A stretch of DNA of 64,000 nucleotides from Streptomyces cadmiisoli (GTDB taxonomy: Bacteria > Actinomycetota > Actinomycetes > Streptomycetales > Streptomycetaceae). Below are positions 39,503 to 50,745 of this stretch, piece by piece. Made by a program: the position numbers and the translations under genes. Position 1 is the stretch's first letter; the number at the start of each line of letters is the position of its first letter. The DNA lies in NCBI RefSeq assembly GCF_003261055.1, contig NZ_CP030073.1, positions 6,634,001-6,698,000 of the forward strand, read 5' to 3'. The notes beneath the pieces are model-generated. The model saw nothing but the letters and a program-made list of their open reading frames with translations, was not told the origin of the DNA and did no database searches.

Positions 39503-40234
39503 TCACAGCTTGCCGCCCCGACCGCCCTCGCGCCGCGCGGGCGCGATCAGCGTGGACAGGTACGGCAGCGCCGCCCCGTCGAGCTCCGCGGCCGGCCGCA
39601 CGGACTCCTCCGGCAGCCCGAGCGCCGAACCCCACACGGCGCCCTCCAGCCGCCCGCTCTCGCGCAACGCCGCCGCGACCTCGGCCGCCTGCCGCCCGAA
39701 CTTGTAGGCGACCACGGTGCCGGGCCCGTTCAGCGCGTCCTTGAGCACACCGGTACCGGCGGTGACCGGCACCAGCGTCAGCGGCTCGGTGCCCTCCGTC
39801 AGCACCGCACCCGAGCGTGCGGCGAGATCCTGCATCGCGGTGATGCCGGGCACCGTCTCGACGACGCTGCCCGGGACCAGGCCGGCGACGGTCTGCGCGA
39901 GGTAGGTGAAGGTGGAGTACACGTTCGGGTCGCCGATGGTCGCGAAGGCGACGGACGCGTGCCGGCGCAGCAGCGCGGCGACGTGCTCACCGGCCGCGTC
40001 CCAGGCGGCCTCCCGGCGGGCCCGGTCGGTCCGCTCGTTCAGCGCGAACACGACCCGTACGACCTTGTCCGCCGGCACGTAGTGCAGCACGGTCGCCTCG
40101 GCCCGCCCCCGCTCCCCGGTGTCCATGACCGGGACGACGACGACGTCGGCGGCGCGCAGCGCGTTGACGCCCTTGACGGTCACCAGCTCCGGATCGCCGG
40201 GGCCCACCCCGACTCCGATCAGCCTGCTGCTCAT
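39503..40234 (-). CDS. cobI: Precorrin-2 C20-methyltransferase
   Basis: The 243-residue tetrapyrrole methylase has the CobI/CbiL pattern: LIGVGVGPGDPELVTVKGVN at the start, VAFATIGDPNVYSTFTYL, and ETVPGITAMQDLAARSG. It makes precorrin-3A. The start is the ATG at 40234, overlapping the cobB stop (ATGA) after GGAGAGG. It is the last gene of the riboswitch-led operon and ends 17 bases from the convergent ZIP gene. Confidence 0.95.
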   Translation of the reverse strand: MSSRLIGVGVGPGDPELVTVKGVNALRAADVVVVPVMDTGERGRAEATVLHYVPADKVVRVVFALNERTDRARREAAWDAAGEHVAALLRRHASVAFATIGDPNVYSTFTYLAQTVAGLVPGSVVETVPGITAMQDLAARSGAVLTEGTEPLTLVPVTAGTGVLKDALNGPGTVVAYKFGRQAAEVAAALRESGRLEGAVWGSALGLPEESVRPAAELDGAALPYLSTLIAPARREGGRGGKL

Positions 40235-41670
40235 GACGTCCGGCACCTCTCCACGAACCGACGGGCGGCACCGGGCGCACCGGCCCAGTGCGTGTGCAGG
40301 TAACTCGCGTGCACACCGCGCTGTACGAAACCCTCGAAGCGCCGCTCGGGCGCCCGCACCCCCCAGGCCGGCGCGGTCCCGGCGCCCGGCTCCACGGCCG
40401 TCCGGTGGAACTCGTGCCCCCGCATCCGCGTCCCGGCCACCGCCAGGGCACTGTCGGTCACGGCCACGGCGTCCCGGTACCCGAGGGTGAGCCGGTCCGA
40501 CATCCGGGCGGTCGCGTCCAGCACCCCGCACATCGGCCGCCCGTCCAGCTCCCGGCACAGATACAGCAGCCCCGCGCACTCGGCGGCGACGGGCGCGCCC
40601 GAGTCGGCGAGGTCGCGGACGGCCTTGCGCAGCGGCTCGTTGGCGGACAGCTCCTCGCCGTACACCTCGGGAAACCCGCCCCCGATCACCACGGCCCGGG
40701 TCCCGTCCGGCAGCCACTCGTCCCGCAGGGGGTCGAACGGGACCACCTCGGCCCCGGCCGCGGTGAGGAGTTCGGCGTGCTCGGCGTAGGAGAACGTGAA
40801 CGCCGCCCCGCCGGCGACCGCGACCACCGGCCCGGACGTCGGGCCGGGACGAGGACGTACGGGGTGCGCCGTGGCCGGGGGAGCGGCGGCACCCGGGTCC
40901 GGGACCGCGCGGGGCGGAACGGAGGCGGTGCGTACGGCCTCGGCGGCGTCCCAGGGCGCGCAGGGCAACGCGCCGGCGCCGCGCGCCAGCTCGGCCAGCG
41001 CCCGGAGATCGCACCCGGCCTCGACCTGCGCGGCCATCGCCGCCACGGCCTCGACGGCCTGCGACCGCCGTTCGGCGACGGGCACCAGCCCCAGATGCCG
41101 GGAGGGCGTGTCGACCTGGGGCACGCGGCGCAGCACGCCCAGCACCGGCACCCCGGCGCTGTCCAGCGCCTCCCGCAGCAGCGCCTCGTGCCGGTCCGAG
41201 CCGACCTTGTTCAGGATCACGCCGCCGACCCGCACCTCCGGGTCCCAGGACGCGAAGCCGTGCACCAGCGCCGCCACCGAACGGGACTGCGCGGACGCGT
41301 CGACCGCCAGCACGACCGGCGCCCGCAGCAGCTTGGCGACCTGGGCGGTGGACGCCAGCTCGCCCTCGCCCGCGGCCCCGTCGTACAGGCCCATCACGCC
41401 CTCGACGACGGCGATGTCGCAGCCGCGGGCCCCGTGCAGGAACAGCGGCCCGACCAGCTCGGGCCCGCACAGGTACGCGTCGAGGTTGCGCCCCGTCCGC
41501 CCGGTGGCGAGCGCGTGGTACCCGGGGTCGATGTAGTCGGGACCGACCTTGTGCGGGGACACGGACAGCCCGCGCCGCGCCCAGGCCGCCATCAGCCCCG
41601 TCGCCACGGTGGTCTTGCCGCTGCCCGAGGACGGCGCGGCGACGACCAGCCGCGGTACGGACCGGGTCAC
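40231..41670 (-). CDS. cobB: Cobyrinate/hydrogenobyrinate a,c-diamide synthase
   Basis: The 479-residue glutamine-dependent amidase has an N-terminal P-loop (VVAAPSSGSGKTTVATGL, about 9-26) and KVGPDYIDPGYH. An Ala/Pro-rich linker follows. The C-terminal type 1 glutamine amidotransferase domain has a nucleophilic cysteine in AAECAGLLYLCREL and a late histidine in ASYLHTHW. It amidates the a and c side chains. The GTG at 41670 overlaps the cobO stop (GTGA); a neighbouring GTG at 41673 is equally readable. Upstream codons in frame belong to the cobO region. Confidence 0.94.
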   Translation of the reverse strand: MTRSVPRLVVAAPSSGSGKTTVATGLMAAWARRGLSVSPHKVGPDYIDPGYHALATGRTGRNLDAYLCGPELVGPLFLHGARGCDIAVVEGVMGLYDGAAGEGELASTAQVAKLLRAPVVLAVDASAQSRSVAALVHGFASWDPEVRVGGVILNKVGSDRHEALLREALDSAGVPVLGVLRRVPQVDTPSRHLGLVPVAERRSQAVEAVAAMAAQVEAGCDLRALAELARGAGALPCAPWDAAEAVRTASVPPRAVPDPGAAAPPATAHPVRPRPGPTSGPVVAVAGGAAFTFSYAEHAELLTAAGAEVVPFDPLRDEWLPDGTRAVVIGGGFPEVYGEELSANEPLRKAVRDLADSGAPVAAECAGLLYLCRELDGRPMCGVLDATARMSDRLTLGYRDAVAVTDSALAVAGTRMRGHEFHRTAVEPGAGTAPAWGVRAPERRFEGFVQRGVHASYLHTHWAGAPGAARRFVERCRTS

Positions 41671-42275
41671 CACTCGATGCCCCTCTGCCCCTTCTGGCCC
41701 GCGTCCATGGGGTGCTTGACCTTGGACATGTCGGTCACGAGGTCGGCGAAGTCCACCAGTGCGGCGGGCGCGTTCCGGCCGGTGACGACGACATGCTGGG
41801 TGCCGGGCCGGTCGCGCAGCACGGAGACGACCTCGTCGGTGTCGATCCATCCCCAGTGCATCGGGTAGGCGAACTCGTCGAGCACGTACAGCCGGTACGT
41901 CTCGGCGGCCAGGTCCCGCTTGACCTGCTCCCAGCCCTCGCGGGCCTTCTCCTCGTTGCCGGCGTTGTCGCCCAGGAGGCCGCGCTGGACCCACGACCAG
42001 CCCTCGCCCATCTTGTGCCAGGCGACACTCCCGCCCTCGCCGGAGTCGCCGAGCACCCGCAGCGCCCGCTCCTCGCCGACCTTCCACTTGGCCGACTTCA
42101 CGAACTGGAACACCCCGATCGGCCACCCCTGGTTCCAGGCGCGCAGCGCGAGCCCGAAAGCGGCGGTCGACTTGCCCTTGCCCACACCCGTGTGCACGAC
42201 GACGAGCGGCCGGTTCCGCCGCTGACGGGTCGTCAGTCCGTCGTCCGGTACGGCACTCGGCTGTCCCTGTGGCAC
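41667..42275 (-). CDS. cobO: Cob(I)yrinic acid a,c-diamide adenosyltransferase
   Basis: The 202-residue CobO/BtuR-type enzyme has the P-loop HTGVGKGKST (28-37), FQFVKSAKWKVGEE and the adenine-binding LYVLDEFAYPMHWGWI. It transfers adenosyl from ATP to cobalt. AGGAGG lies 10 bases before the GTG at 42275. The first base of the GTG is the last base of the preceding TAG stop. Confidence 0.96.
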   Translation of the reverse strand: MPQGQPSAVPDDGLTTRQRRNRPLVVVHTGVGKGKSTAAFGLALRAWNQGWPIGVFQFVKSAKWKVGEERALRVLGDSGEGGSVAWHKMGEGWSWVQRGLLGDNAGNEEKAREGWEQVKRDLAAETYRLYVLDEFAYPMHWGWIDTDEVVSVLRDRPGTQHVVVTGRNAPAALVDFADLVTDMSKVKHPMDAGQKGQRGIEW

Positions 42276-44263
42276 TACGCGGCCCTCCTGTTGCCCTGAA
42301 CATCCCTGACCAGCCCGGCGATCGAGTCCGCCCGCAGCTCGTCCAGCGTCACCGCCGTACCGCCCAGCTCGTCCGCGAGCCGGCCCGCCAGCCCCAGCCG
42401 TACCGGACCCGACTCGCAGTCCACGACGACCGACGCCACGCCCCCGGCCGCGAACAGCCCGGCCGCACGCGACGCCGCCACCAGCGGCTCCGGGCCTCCC
42501 GTGGCCCGTCCGTCGGTCACCACCACGACCAGCGCCCGCCGCGCCGGATCCCTCAGCCGCTCCACCCGCAGCACCTCGTGCGCCCTGAGCAGCCCCGCCC
42601 CGAGCGGGGTGCGCCCGCCCGTCGGCAGCGTCTGCAGCCGAGCCGCCGCCGCGTCCACCGACGAGGTCGGCGGCAGCGCGACCTCGGCCGCCGCACCGCG
42701 GAAGGTCACCAGCCCGACCTTGTCGCGCCGCTGGTAGGCGTCGAGGAGCAGCGACAGCACCGCGCCCTTGACCGCGGACATCCGCTGCCGGGCCGCCATC
42801 GACCCGGAGGCGTCGACCACGAACAGCACGAGGTTTCCCTCGCGCCCCTCCCGCGCCGCCTGCCGCAGATCGTCCCGGCGCACCACGAGCCCCGGTCCGC
42901 TGCGCCCGCGGGCCCGCTGATGCGGGGCCGCCGCCTGGACCGTCGCCGCCAGATGCAGCTTGGTCAGCGTGCCGCGCGGGCGCCGGGCCCCCGTGGTCCG
43001 CCCGTGCTCGGTGCGCGCCCGCGACCGCCGCCCGGCGGCGCCCTGACCGATCCCGGGCACGCTCAGCACCTTGGTGCGGAACGGCTCGGCGGCCCGGACC
43101 GCGGACTGCTCGCCGCCGCCCGACGGCAGCCCGTCCGCGCCGGACTCGGGCTCGGCGGCGGAGTCACCGCCCTCGGGCCCCTCACCCGGCTCCGGCTGCC
43201 CGCCGCCCCCGCCGGGGCCGTCCGGACCGGGATCGGGATCGTCGTCGTCCTCACCGGAGTGCTGCTCCAGCGTCTCGTCCAGCTTGTCCTCGTCCAGGCC
43301 CGGCGCGTCGAAGGGGTTGCGGCGCCGCCGGTGCGGCAGCGCCAGCAGCGCGGCCTGCCGCACGTCCTCGGCGAGCACCTCGGTACGTCCGGCCCACGCC
43401 GCCAGCGCGGTCGCCGTGCGCGCCATCACGATGTCGGCCCGCATGCCGTCCACCTCGAAGGCGGCACAGGTCGCCGCGATCTGCCGCAGCGCCCCGTCGC
43501 CCAGCCGCACCGACGGCAGCAGTTCCCGCGCCGCCACGACCCGGGCCCGCACGGCGGCCTCCTCCGAGGCCCACCGCGCGGCGAACGCGGCCGGGTCGTC
43601 GTCGTACGCGAGCCGCCGCCGGACCACCTCCACGCGCTGGTCCGGCTCGCGCGAGGCCGCGACCTCGACGGTCAGCCCGAACCGGTCGAGCAACTGCGGC
43701 CGCAACTCGCCCTCTTCGGGGTTCATGGTGCCGACGAGCAGGAACCGGGCGGCGTGCCGCACCGACACGCCCTCGCGTTCCACGTACGAGGCGCCCATCG
43801 CGGCCGCGTCCAGCAGCAGGTCGACCAGATGGTCGTGGAGCAGGTTGACCTCGTCGACGTACAGGATCCCGCGGTGCGCGTCGGCGAGCAGTCCGGGCTC
43901 GAAGGCCTTCACGCCCTCCGCGAGCGCCCGCTCGATGTCGAGGGCGCCCACCAGCCGGTCCTCGGAGGCGCCGACCGGCAGTTCGACCATGCGCGCCGGG
44001 CGACGCCGCGGCGGCCCCGGCTCGTGCGGCCCGTCGGGGCAGCCCGGATCGGGCGCGCCGGGGTCGCAGGAGAAGCGGCAGCCGGGCACCACCGGCACCT
44101 CGGGCAGCAGCGCCGACAGCGCGCGTACCGCGGTCGACTTGGCGGTGCCCTTCTCGCCGCGCACCAGCACCCCGCCGACCGCCGGGGACACCGCGTTCAG
44201 CAGCAGCGCGAGCCGCAGGTCGTCCTGACCGACGACGGCCGTGAACGGAAACGGGGTGGTCAC
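42275..44263 (-). CDS. Fused ChlI/ChlD-type AAA+ / von Willebrand A cobaltochelatase subunit
   Basis: The 662-residue protein has an N-terminal AAA+ module ([16 protein letters not shown], Walker [11 protein letters not shown], Walker [15 protein letters not shown], to about 350). A highly acidic, Pro/Gly-rich linker (about 355-430) and a C-terminal von Willebrand A domain with the MIDAS motif [15 protein letters not shown] follow. It unites what are separate subunits in other systems (ChlI/ChlD or CobS/CobT). It should power CobN in inserting cobalt with ATP. The GTG overlaps the cobN stop (GTGA at 44260-44263), consistent with complex formation. Confidence 0.92.
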   Translation of the reverse strand: MTTPFPFTAVVGQDDLRLALLLNAVSPAVGGVLVRGEKGTAKSTAVRALSALLPEVPVVPGCRFSCDPGAPDPGCPDGPHEPGPPRRRPARMVELPVGASEDRLVGALDIERALAEGVKAFEPGLLADAHRGILYVDEVNLLHDHLVDLLLDAAAMGASYVEREGVSVRHAARFLLVGTMNPEEGELRPQLLDRFGLTVEVAASREPDQRVEVVRRRLAYDDDPAAFAARWASEEAAVRARVVAARELLPSVRLGDGALRQIAATCAAFEVDGMRADIVMARTATALAAWAGRTEVLAEDVRQAALLALPHRRRRNPFDAPGLDEDKLDETLEQHSGEDDDDPDPGPDGPGGGGGQPEPGEGPEGGDSAAEPESGADGLPSGGGEQSAVRAAEPFRTKVLSVPGIGQGAAGRRSRARTEHGRTTGARRPRGTLTKLHLAATVQAAAPHQRARGRSGPGLVVRRDDLRQAAREGREGNLVLFVVDASGSMAARQRMSAVKGAVLSLLLDAYQRRDKVGLVTFRGAAAEVALPPTSSVDAAAARLQTLPTGGRTPLGAGLLRAHEVLRVERLRDPARRALVVVVTDGRATGGPEPLVAASRAAGLFAAGGVASVVVDCESGPVRLGLAGRLADELGGTAVTLDELRADSIAGLVRDVQGNRRAA

Positions 44264-47200
44264 TTGTCGTCGCCCTCCAGTTCGCCTTCGAGCTCCAGGT
44301 AGGTGGCGCGCAGCCGTTCCAGCGTGTCCGCGTCCGGCTCGGCCCACAGCCCGCGCTCGGCGGCCTCCAGCAGCCGCTCGGTGATGCCGCGCAGCGCCCA
44401 CGGGTTGGACTTCCTCATGAAGTCCCGGTTCTCCGGCGCGAAGACGTACTCGGCGCTGAGCCGTTCGTACATCCAGTCGTCCACGACCCCGGCCGTGGCG
44501 TCGTAGCCGAAGAGGTAGTCGACGGTCGCGGCCATCTCGAACGCGCCCTTGTAGCCGTGCCGGCGCATCGCCGCCATCCAGCGCGGGTTGACCACGCGGG
44601 CCCGGAAGACGCGGTGGGTCTCCTCGCCCAGCGTGCGGGTCCTCACCTGGTCCGGGGTGGCGGAGTCGCCGACGTACGCCTCCGGGCTGTCGCCCGTCAG
44701 ATGGCGGACCATGGCCACCATGCCGCCGTGGTACTGGAAGTAGTCGTCGGCGTCGACGAGGTCGTGCTCGCGCGTGTCGATGTTCTTCGCCGCCACCGCG
44801 ATCCGCCGGAACGCCGTCTCCATGTCGCCGCGCGCCGCACGCCCGTCCAGCCCCCGGCCGTAGGCGTAGCCGCCCCACACCGCGTACACCTCGGCCAGGT
44901 CGGCGTCGGAGCGCCAGTTGCGGGCGTCGATCAGCGGCAGCAGGCCGGCGCCGTACGCGCCCGGCTTGGAGCCGAAGATGCGGGCCGTGGCCCGGCGCCG
45001 GTCGCCGTGCGCGGCGGTGTCCTCGTCGGCGTGGGCGCGGACGTAGTTCTGCTCGGCGGGCTCGTCCAGCTCCGCCACCGCCCGCACCGCGTCGTCGAGC
45101 AACCCGACGACGTGCGGGAAGGCGTCCCGGAAGAAGCCGGAGATGCGCACCGTGACATCGATGCGCGGCCGGCCCAGCTCCGTGAGCGGCACCACGTCGA
45201 AGCCGGTCACGCGGCGCGAGGCGTCGTCCCAGACCGGGCGGCAGCCCAGCAGTGCCAGGATCTCGGCGATGTCGTCGCCCTGGGTGCGCATGGCGGAGGT
45301 GCCCCACACCGTCAGGCCCACGGACTTCGGGTACGCGCCGGTGTCCTGGACGTAGCGGGCCACGAGGGAGTCCGCCAGCGACTGGCCCACCTCCCAGCTC
45401 AGCCGGGACGGGATCGCCTTGGGGTCGACGGAGTAGAAGTTGCGGCCGGTCGGCAGCACGTTCACCAGGCCGCGCGTCGGCGAACCCGACGGCCCGGCCG
45501 GGACGTAACCGCCGTCCAGCGCCCGCAGGACGTGCCCGATCTCGTCCGTGGTCCGGGCCAGCCGCGGGACGACCTCGGCGCAGGCGAACTCCAGCACGGC
45601 GACCGCGTCGGGGAGTTCGGCGCCCAGCACCTCCCGTACGAGCGCGGCGCTCTCGGAGACCGCCCAGTCGCGCTCCTCCAGGCCCAGCGCGATCCGCCGG
45701 CACAACTGCTCCAGCAGATCGATCGCGTCGGCGGCGCTGCGGGCGGGGCCCGCCACCAGATCGGTCAGCTCCACCGGCACCTTGACCGGCGCGCCCGGCT
45801 CGGCCAGCAGCTCCTTCTCCACCAGACCGAAGTGCGCGGCCAGCGTCGACCGCAGTCCCGGCAGCGCGTCGGCGCGCCCGCCCCACACCTGGGAGGCGCG
45901 CAGCACCGCCAGCACCAGATTGACGCGCGCCTCGCCCACCGGGCCGCCACCGAGGATGTGCAGACCGTCACGGATCTGCACATCCTTGATCTCGCACAGA
46001 TAGCCGTCGATGTGCATGACGAACTCGTCGAACTCGGTGTCGTCCGGCTGCTCGTCGACGTGCAGGTCGTGGTGGAGCTCCGCCGCCTTGACGAGCGTCC
46101 AGATCTGCGCGCGGACCGCGGGCGCCTTGGCCGGGTCCAGGTCGGACACGAGCGCGTACTCGTCGAGCAGCTGCTCCAGCTTGGCCAGGTCGCCGTAGGT
46201 GTCGGCGCGGGCCATCGGCGGCACCAGGTGGTCCACGACGGTGGCGTGTCCGCGCCGCTTGGCCTGCGTGCCCTCGCCGGGGTCGTTGACGATGAACGGG
46301 TAGACCAGCGGCAGGTCGCCGAGGACCGCGTCGGGCGCGCAGCCCGCGCTCAGCCCGAGTCCCTTGCCCGGCAGCCACTCCATCGTGCCGTGCTTGCCCA
46401 TGTGCACGATCGCGTCGGCGCCGAAGGAGTTCTCCAGCCAGCGGTAGGCCGCCACGTAGTGGTGGGAGGGCGGCATGTCCGGGTCGTGGTAGATCGCGAT
46501 CGGGTTCTCGCCGAAGCCGCGCGGCGGCTGGATCATCACGACGACGTTCCCGAACCGCAGCGAGGCGAGCACGATGTCGTCCCCGTCGACGTACAGGGAG
46601 CCCGGCGGCTCGCCCCAGGCGGTGAGCATCGCGTCGCGCAGCGCGGGGTCGAGCCGGTCGAACCACGCCCGGTAGTCGGCCAGCGGCACGCGCGCGGGCG
46701 CGGCGGCCAGCTGGTCCTCCGTCAGCCACTCGACGTCGTGGCCGCCGGCCTCGATCAGACGGTGGATCAGCTCGTCGCCGTTGTCGGGGTGGTCGGTGAG
46801 GGAGTAGCCGGCGTCCCTGAGCGCGTCCAGCACCCGCACCGCGGAGGCGGGTGTGTCGAGGCCGACCGCGTTGCCGACCCGCGAGTGCTTCGTCGGGTAC
46901 GCGGTGAAGACCAGCGCCAGCCTCTTGTCCGCGTTCGCCTTGTGCTTGAGCGCCGCGTGCCGTACGGCGATACCGGCGACGCGCCCGGCCCGCTCGGGGT
47001 CGGCCACGTACACGGGCACGTCGTCCGGGCCCTGCTCCTTGAAGGAGAACGGCACGGTGATCAGACGGCCGTCGAACTCCGGGATGGCGACCTGCATCGC
47101 CGCGTCCATGGGGGACAGGGCGGCGTCCGACGCCTCCCACACCGCGCGCGAGGAGGTCAGGCACAGACCCTGCAGCACCGGGACGTCCAGGTCGGCCAGC

Positions 47201-47913
47201 GCCCCGATGTCCCAGGCCTCCTCGTCGCCGCCCGCCGACGCCTGCGAGGCGTGCGTGCCGCCCGCGGCGAGGACGGTGGCGACCAGGGCGTCGGCCCCGC
47301 CGAGGAGCTCGTAGAGCCCGGCGTCCGCGCCGCGCAGCGAACCGCAGTACACCGGGAGGGCGTTGGCGCCGTGGGCCTCGATCGCGTCGCACAGCGTGTC
47401 GACGAACGCCGTGTTGCCGCTCAGCTCGTGGGCCCGGTAGAACAGCACGCCGACCGTCGGCCGGCCCTCGGTGCGCGGGCGCTGCCCGCTGACCCCGTAC
47501 TCCGGCATCCGCTGCGGTTCGACGAAGCCCTCACCCGTGAGCAGCACGGTGTCGGACAGGAACCTCGCCAGCTCGGTCAGGTTGGCCGGACCGCCCTCGA
47601 CGAGATACCGCAGCGCCTCGGCCACCACACCGGCCGGCACCGACGACTCGGCCATCAGCTCGGCGTCGGGCACCGCCTCGCCGCCCAGCAGCACGGTGGG
47701 GATCCCCGACGCCTTCAGGGCGGCCAGGCCGTCCTCCCAGGCGCGCTTGCCGCCGAGCAGCCGTACGACGGCGACGTCCGTGCCGTCGAGGAGGCCCGGC
47801 AGCTCCCCGCGGACGTCCACCCGGGTCGGGTTGCCGATCCGGTACGCGGCCTCGGAGGCTCGGGCCGCCAGCAGATCGGTGTCCGCGGTCGACAACAACA
47901 ACACAGTGCTCAT
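44260..47913 (-). CDS. cobN: Cobaltochelatase catalytic subunit CobN
   Basis: The 1217-residue protein is a full-length CobN/BchH-type large chelatase subunit. Readable landmarks are [78 protein letters not shown] and [15 protein letters not shown]. It holds the corrin ring (hydrogenobyrinate a,c-diamide in the aerobic route) during cobalt insertion. ATP is used by the AAA+/vWA protein encoded next. The ATG at 47913 overlaps the cobQ stop. It is the largest gene of the window. Confidence 0.97.
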   Translation of the reverse strand: MSTVLLLSTADTDLLAARASEAAYRIGNPTRVDVRGELPGLLDGTDVAVVRLLGGKRAWEDGLAALKASGIPTVLLGGEAVPDAELMAESSVPAGVVAEALRYLVEGGPANLTELARFLSDTVLLTGEGFVEPQRMPEYGVSGQRPRTEGRPTVGVLFYRAHELSGNTAFVDTLCDAIEAHGANALPVYCGSLRGADAGLYELLGGADALVATVLAAGGTHASQASAGGDEEAWDIGALADLDVPVLQGLCLTSSRAVWEASDAALSPMDAAMQVAIPEFDGRLITVPFSFKEQGPDDVPVYVADPERAGRVAGIAVRHAALKHKANADKRLALVFTAYPTKHSRVGNAVGLDTPASAVRVLDALRDAGYSLTDHPDNGDELIHRLIEAGGHDVEWLTEDQLAAAPARVPLADYRAWFDRLDPALRDAMLTAWGEPPGSLYVDGDDIVLASLRFGNVVVMIQPPRGFGENPIAIYHDPDMPPSHHYVAAYRWLENSFGADAIVHMGKHGTMEWLPGKGLGLSAGCAPDAVLGDLPLVYPFIVNDPGEGTQAKRRGHATVVDHLVPPMARADTYGDLAKLEQLLDEYALVSDLDPAKAPAVRAQIWTLVKAAELHHDLHVDEQPDDTEFDEFVMHIDGYLCEIKDVQIRDGLHILGGGPVGEARVNLVLAVLRASQVWGGRADALPGLRSTLAAHFGLVEKELLAEPGAPVKVPVELTDLVAGPARSAADAIDLLEQLCRRIALGLEERDWAVSESAALVREVLGAELPDAVAVLEFACAEVVPRLARTTDEIGHVLRALDGGYVPAGPSGSPTRGLVNVLPTGRNFYSVDPKAIPSRLSWEVGQSLADSLVARYVQDTGAYPKSVGLTVWGTSAMRTQGDDIAEILALLGCRPVWDDASRRVTGFDVVPLTELGRPRIDVTVRISGFFRDAFPHVVGLLDDAVRAVAELDEPAEQNYVRAHADEDTAAHGDRRRATARIFGSKPGAYGAGLLPLIDARNWRSDADLAEVYAVWGGYAYGRGLDGRAARGDMETAFRRIAVAAKNIDTREHDLVDADDYFQYHGGMVAMVRHLTGDSPEAYVGDSATPDQVRTRTLGEETHRVFRARVVNPRWMAAMRRHGYKGAFEMAATVDYLFGYDATAGVVDDWMYERLSAEYVFAPENRDFMRKSNPWALRGITERLLEAAERGLWAEPDADTLERLRATYLELEGELEGDDK

Positions 47914-49421
47914 GCGGGCGCTCCCGGTGGGATGAAGGGCAGTCCTTGCGGCGCGCCGGACTCGATGAGCCGCCACAGCGCGTCCGTGTCCGCGTGCTGT
48001 TCGATCAGGTCGCCGAGCCGGTCGAGCTGCTCCTCGCGCAGCGCGGCGAAAGACGTGTCCGGCGCCGGTACGAAGCGGCGGCCCGCGGCGGCGGCCACCT
48101 CGCGCAGGAAGGCGCGCCGGAAACCGTCCGACTCCAGGGAGCCGTGCCAGTGCGTGCCCCAGGTCCGGCCGACCCGGCAGCCGTCCAGAAAGGCCTCGCC
48201 GCCGAGGATCTCGGCGACGCCGTGATGGATCTCGTAGCCCTCGACCGGTTCGCCGAGTGCCTCGCCGACGGGACGGGCGAGGGTCTTCTCGCGGGCGAAC
48301 CGCACCCGCACGGGCAGCAGTCCGAGGCCGTCGACGTGCCCGCGGCGGCTCTCCACGTCGTCCTCGATGTGCTCGCCGAGCAGTTGGAAACCGCCGCAGA
48401 TGCCGAGCACGGGCCGGTCCTCGGCGGCCCTGCGCGCGATCGCCTCGGCCAGTCCCCGCTCCCGCAGCCACTCCAGCGCCCTTACCGTGCCCCGCGTGCC
48501 GGGCACGATCACCAGGTCGGCGTCGGCCAGTTCCTCGGGGCGGTCCACGAACCGGACCACCACGCCGGGCTCGGCGGCCAGCGCGTCGACGTCGGTGAAG
48601 TTGGACATCAGCGGTACGGCGCACACGGCGACCCGCAGCACGTCCTCACCGGCGGGCGGCGCCACGGCGGACTCCCGCACGGTCCCGCGCAGCGAGACCC
48701 GCAGCCCGTCCTCCTCGTCGATGCCGAGGCCGTGCCGGAACGGCAGGACACCGTAGGTCCGCCGCCCGGTCAGGCCGTGCAGCATGTCGAGGCCCGGCTC
48801 CAGCAGGGACACGTCGCCGCGGAACTTGTTGACGAGGAACCCGGCGACGAGCGCCTGGTCCTCGGGCCCGAGCAGCGCCACCGTCCCGAAGAACGAGGCG
48901 AAGACACCGCCCCGGTCGATGTCCCCCACGACGAGGACGGGCAGCCCGGCGTTGCGGGCGATGCCCATGTTCACGATGTCGGTCCGCCGCAGATTGATCT
49001 CGGCCGGACTGCCGGCCCCCTCGCAGATCACCGCGTCGTACGTGTCCCGCAACTCGGACAGGCAGTCCAGCACCGTTCCCAGCAGCTGCTGCTGCCGGCC
49101 CCCGTGGTACCCGCGCGCGCTCATCTCACCGACCGGCCTGCCCATCAGCACGACCTGACTGCTCCGCTCGCCGCCCGGCTTGAGCAGTACGGGATTCATC
49201 AGCGCCGACGGCTCGACGCGCGCGGCCTGCGCCTGCATGGCCTGCGCCCGCCCGATCTCGGCGCCCTCACGGGTGACGAACGAGTTCAGCGACATGTTCT
49301 GCGCCTTGAACGGCGCCACCTTCACGCCGCGGCGCACCAGCCAGCGGCAGATCCCGGCGGTGACGACGCTCTTGCCGGCGTCGGAGGTGGTGCCGGCGAC
49401 CAGCAGACCCCCACCACTCAT
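47910..49421 (-). CDS. cobQ: Cobyric acid synthase
   Basis: The 503-residue glutamine-dependent amidase has an N-terminal dethiobiotin-synthetase-like domain ([38 protein letters not shown]). The C-terminal amidotransferase has the active cysteine in [17 protein letters not shown] and VEGYEIHHG. It amidates the b, d, e and g side chains to give cobyric acid. The ATG at 49421 overlaps the cbiB stop (ATGA). Confidence 0.96.
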   Translation of the reverse strand: MSGGGLLVAGTTSDAGKSVVTAGICRWLVRRGVKVAPFKAQNMSLNSFVTREGAEIGRAQAMQAQAARVEPSALMNPVLLKPGGERSSQVVLMGRPVGEMSARGYHGGRQQQLLGTVLDCLSELRDTYDAVICEGAGSPAEINLRRTDIVNMGIARNAGLPVLVVGDIDRGGVFASFFGTVALLGPEDQALVAGFLVNKFRGDVSLLEPGLDMLHGLTGRRTYGVLPFRHGLGIDEEDGLRVSLRGTVRESAVAPPAGEDVLRVAVCAVPLMSNFTDVDALAAEPGVVVRFVDRPEELADADLVIVPGTRGTVRALEWLRERGLAEAIARRAAEDRPVLGICGGFQLLGEHIEDDVESRRGHVDGLGLLPVRVRFAREKTLARPVGEALGEPVEGYEIHHGVAEILGGEAFLDGCRVGRTWGTHWHGSLESDGFRRAFLREVAAAAGRRFVPAPDTSFAALREEQLDRLGDLIEQHADTDALWRLIESGAPQGLPFIPPGAPA

Positions 49422-50359
49422 GACGTACGCCCCTTTGTCAGCAGTCGCCCGGCGGCACAGGCGCCGAGCGCGAGCAGTGCGACGCGCCGGGACAGCCGTA
49501 CCGCCCGCTCGACGTCGGTGACCCGGACGGCGCGCCCCGTCCCGTTGAGCACCGGCCGGTGTTCGACCCGGCCCGCGTAGGACAGCGTTCCGCCGAGCCG
49601 GACGCCGAGCGCACCCGCGAACGAGGCCTCCACCGGCCCGGCGTTCGGGCTGGGATGCCGGCCGGCGTCCGCGCGCCAGGCCCGTACGGCGCCCCGCGGA
49701 TCGGGACCGGCCACCGTGGCGAGCCCGGCCGTCAGCCGGGCGCCGGGCCAGCCGGCCAGGTCGTCGAGGCGGGCCGAAGCCCACCCGTACCGCAGGTGCC
49801 GTGGCGACCTGTGCCCGACCATGGCGTCGAGGGTGTTCACCGCGCGGAAGCCGAGCAGCCCGGGCACTCCCGCCACCGCACCCCACACCAGCGCCCCGAC
49901 GACGGCGTCGGAGGTGTTCTCGGCGACGGACTCCACGACCGCGCGGGCGATCCCGTCGGCGTCCAGCGCCTGCGGATCGCGCCCGCACAGATGCGGCAGC
50001 CGGCGCCGCGCGCCTTCGACGTCCCCCGCTTCCAGGGCACGCCCGACGGCGCGCGCCTCACGGGCGAGCGAGGTGCCCCCGACGACGGCCCAGGTGGCGA
50101 CGCCGGTCAGCGCGACGGAAGCGACGGCGGAGGGACGCGCGGCCCGCCGGGCGAGGGCTCCGAGCGCCACGGCACCGCCGACGCACACGGCGGTGTGCAC
50201 CGCCCCCCGTCCGCGGTGGTCCCGCCACAGCCGCCGTTCCACGGCGGCGGCGGCGCGCCCGAACAGGGCGACGGGATGGCCGCGGCGTGGATCGCCGAGA
50301 AGCAGATCCCCCAGAAGACCGGCGGTGGCGCCGTACGCGAAGACGCGATCGGCACGCAC
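49418..50359 (-). CDS. cbiB: Adenosylcobinamide-phosphate synthase CbiB/CobD
   Basis: The 313-residue membrane protein joins aminopropanol (phosphate) to cobyric acid. Family motifs are [40 protein letters not shown] and [28 protein letters not shown] (split over about 180-207), amid four to five hydrophobic helices. I choose the GTG at 50359 ([10 protein letters not shown]). The frame stays open to 50446, but that part lies in the riboswitch leader. A 21-codon ORF (50365-50430) ends five bases upstream and may couple translation. It is the first gene of the riboswitch-controlled operon. Confidence 0.9.
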   Translation of the reverse strand: MRADRVFAYGATAGLLGDLLLGDPRRGHPVALFGRAAAAVERRLWRDHRGRGAVHTAVCVGGAVALGALARRAARPSAVASVALTGVATWAVVGGTSLAREARAVGRALEAGDVEGARRRLPHLCGRDPQALDADGIARAVVESVAENTSDAVVGALVWGAVAGVPGLLGFRAVNTLDAMVGHRSPRHLRYGWASARLDDLAGWPGARLTAGLATVAGPDPRGAVRAWRADAGRHPSPNAGPVEASFAGALGVRLGGTLSYAGRVEHRPVLNGTGRAVRVTDVERAVRLSRRVALLALGACAAGRLLTKGRTS

Positions 50360-50364
50360 GCGGC

Positions 50365-50430
50365 TCAGCCGACCGTCGGCTCGGGCGGAACCCCGGTACT
50401 GAACCTCAACCTCGAACGGCAGCCGAGCAT
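50365..50430 (-). CDS. Possible 21-aa leader ORF between the cobalamin riboswitch and cbiB
   Basis: ATG at 50430 lies 10 bases after a GAGG box that directly follows the riboswitch's last hairpin. The frame ends with TGA at 50365-50367, five bases before the cbiB GTG. The peptide (MLGCRSRLRFSTGVPPEPTVG) has no recognisable feature. If real, the riboswitch would gate this initiation site and cbiB would be translated by re-initiation. Confidence 0.35.
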   Translation of the reverse strand: MLGCRSRLRFSTGVPPEPTVG

Positions 50431-50447
50431 GGCGATATGTCCTCACT

Positions 50448-50600
50448 CAGGGTGTCCACGCCCTGGTTCGACGAGACCGGCGGTGAGAGTTCCTGGCTCC
50501 CGGGGGTTACTACCCCGGTCACAGTGGCGGGACCGCGCCGGATTCGCACCGGCTTCCTCTCTTGCCGCCGTACATGGCCCCGGAAGTCCACCATGGGGCC
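50448..50600 (-). promoter_or_regulatory. Cobalamin (AdoCbl) riboswitch
   Basis: Read on the minus strand, the region holds the conserved cobalamin riboswitch core. GGAAGCCGGTGCGAATCCGG leads into GCGGTCCCGCCACTGTGA and then the B12 box-like GGGAGCCAGGAACTCTC. An outer helix pairs CGGCGG (50565-50570) with CCGCCG (50478-50483). CAGGG...CCCTG (50448-50465) is the downstream hairpin that can kiss the core. A ribosome-binding site follows at once, so control is probably at translation. The gene downstream is cbiB and the rest of the operon, which cobalamin would repress. Confidence 0.95.
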
Positions 50601-50745
50601 CGAAGGGCCGTCAACTTGCTGTTGACCTGCGACGGGACAGTGTGCCGCGTTCCACACCGCCCGGCACGGGCGCCTCTCGCGGCACCCCTTCAACACGCGC
50701 CCGGGCGTGCGGAGTTGCCGCGGTTCGATCCGGCGCCGGACATGT

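Noticed and set aside
44557..48225. A 1222-codon open frame on the plus strand
   Set aside because: It is entirely antisense to cobN and the cobQ end. Its composition is low-complexity and no motif is visible.
50531..50560. A T-loop-like GATTCGCACC stretch suggesting a tRNA
   Set aside because: It is part of the conserved cobalamin riboswitch core on the minus strand. No acceptor stem or anticodon arm can be drawn.
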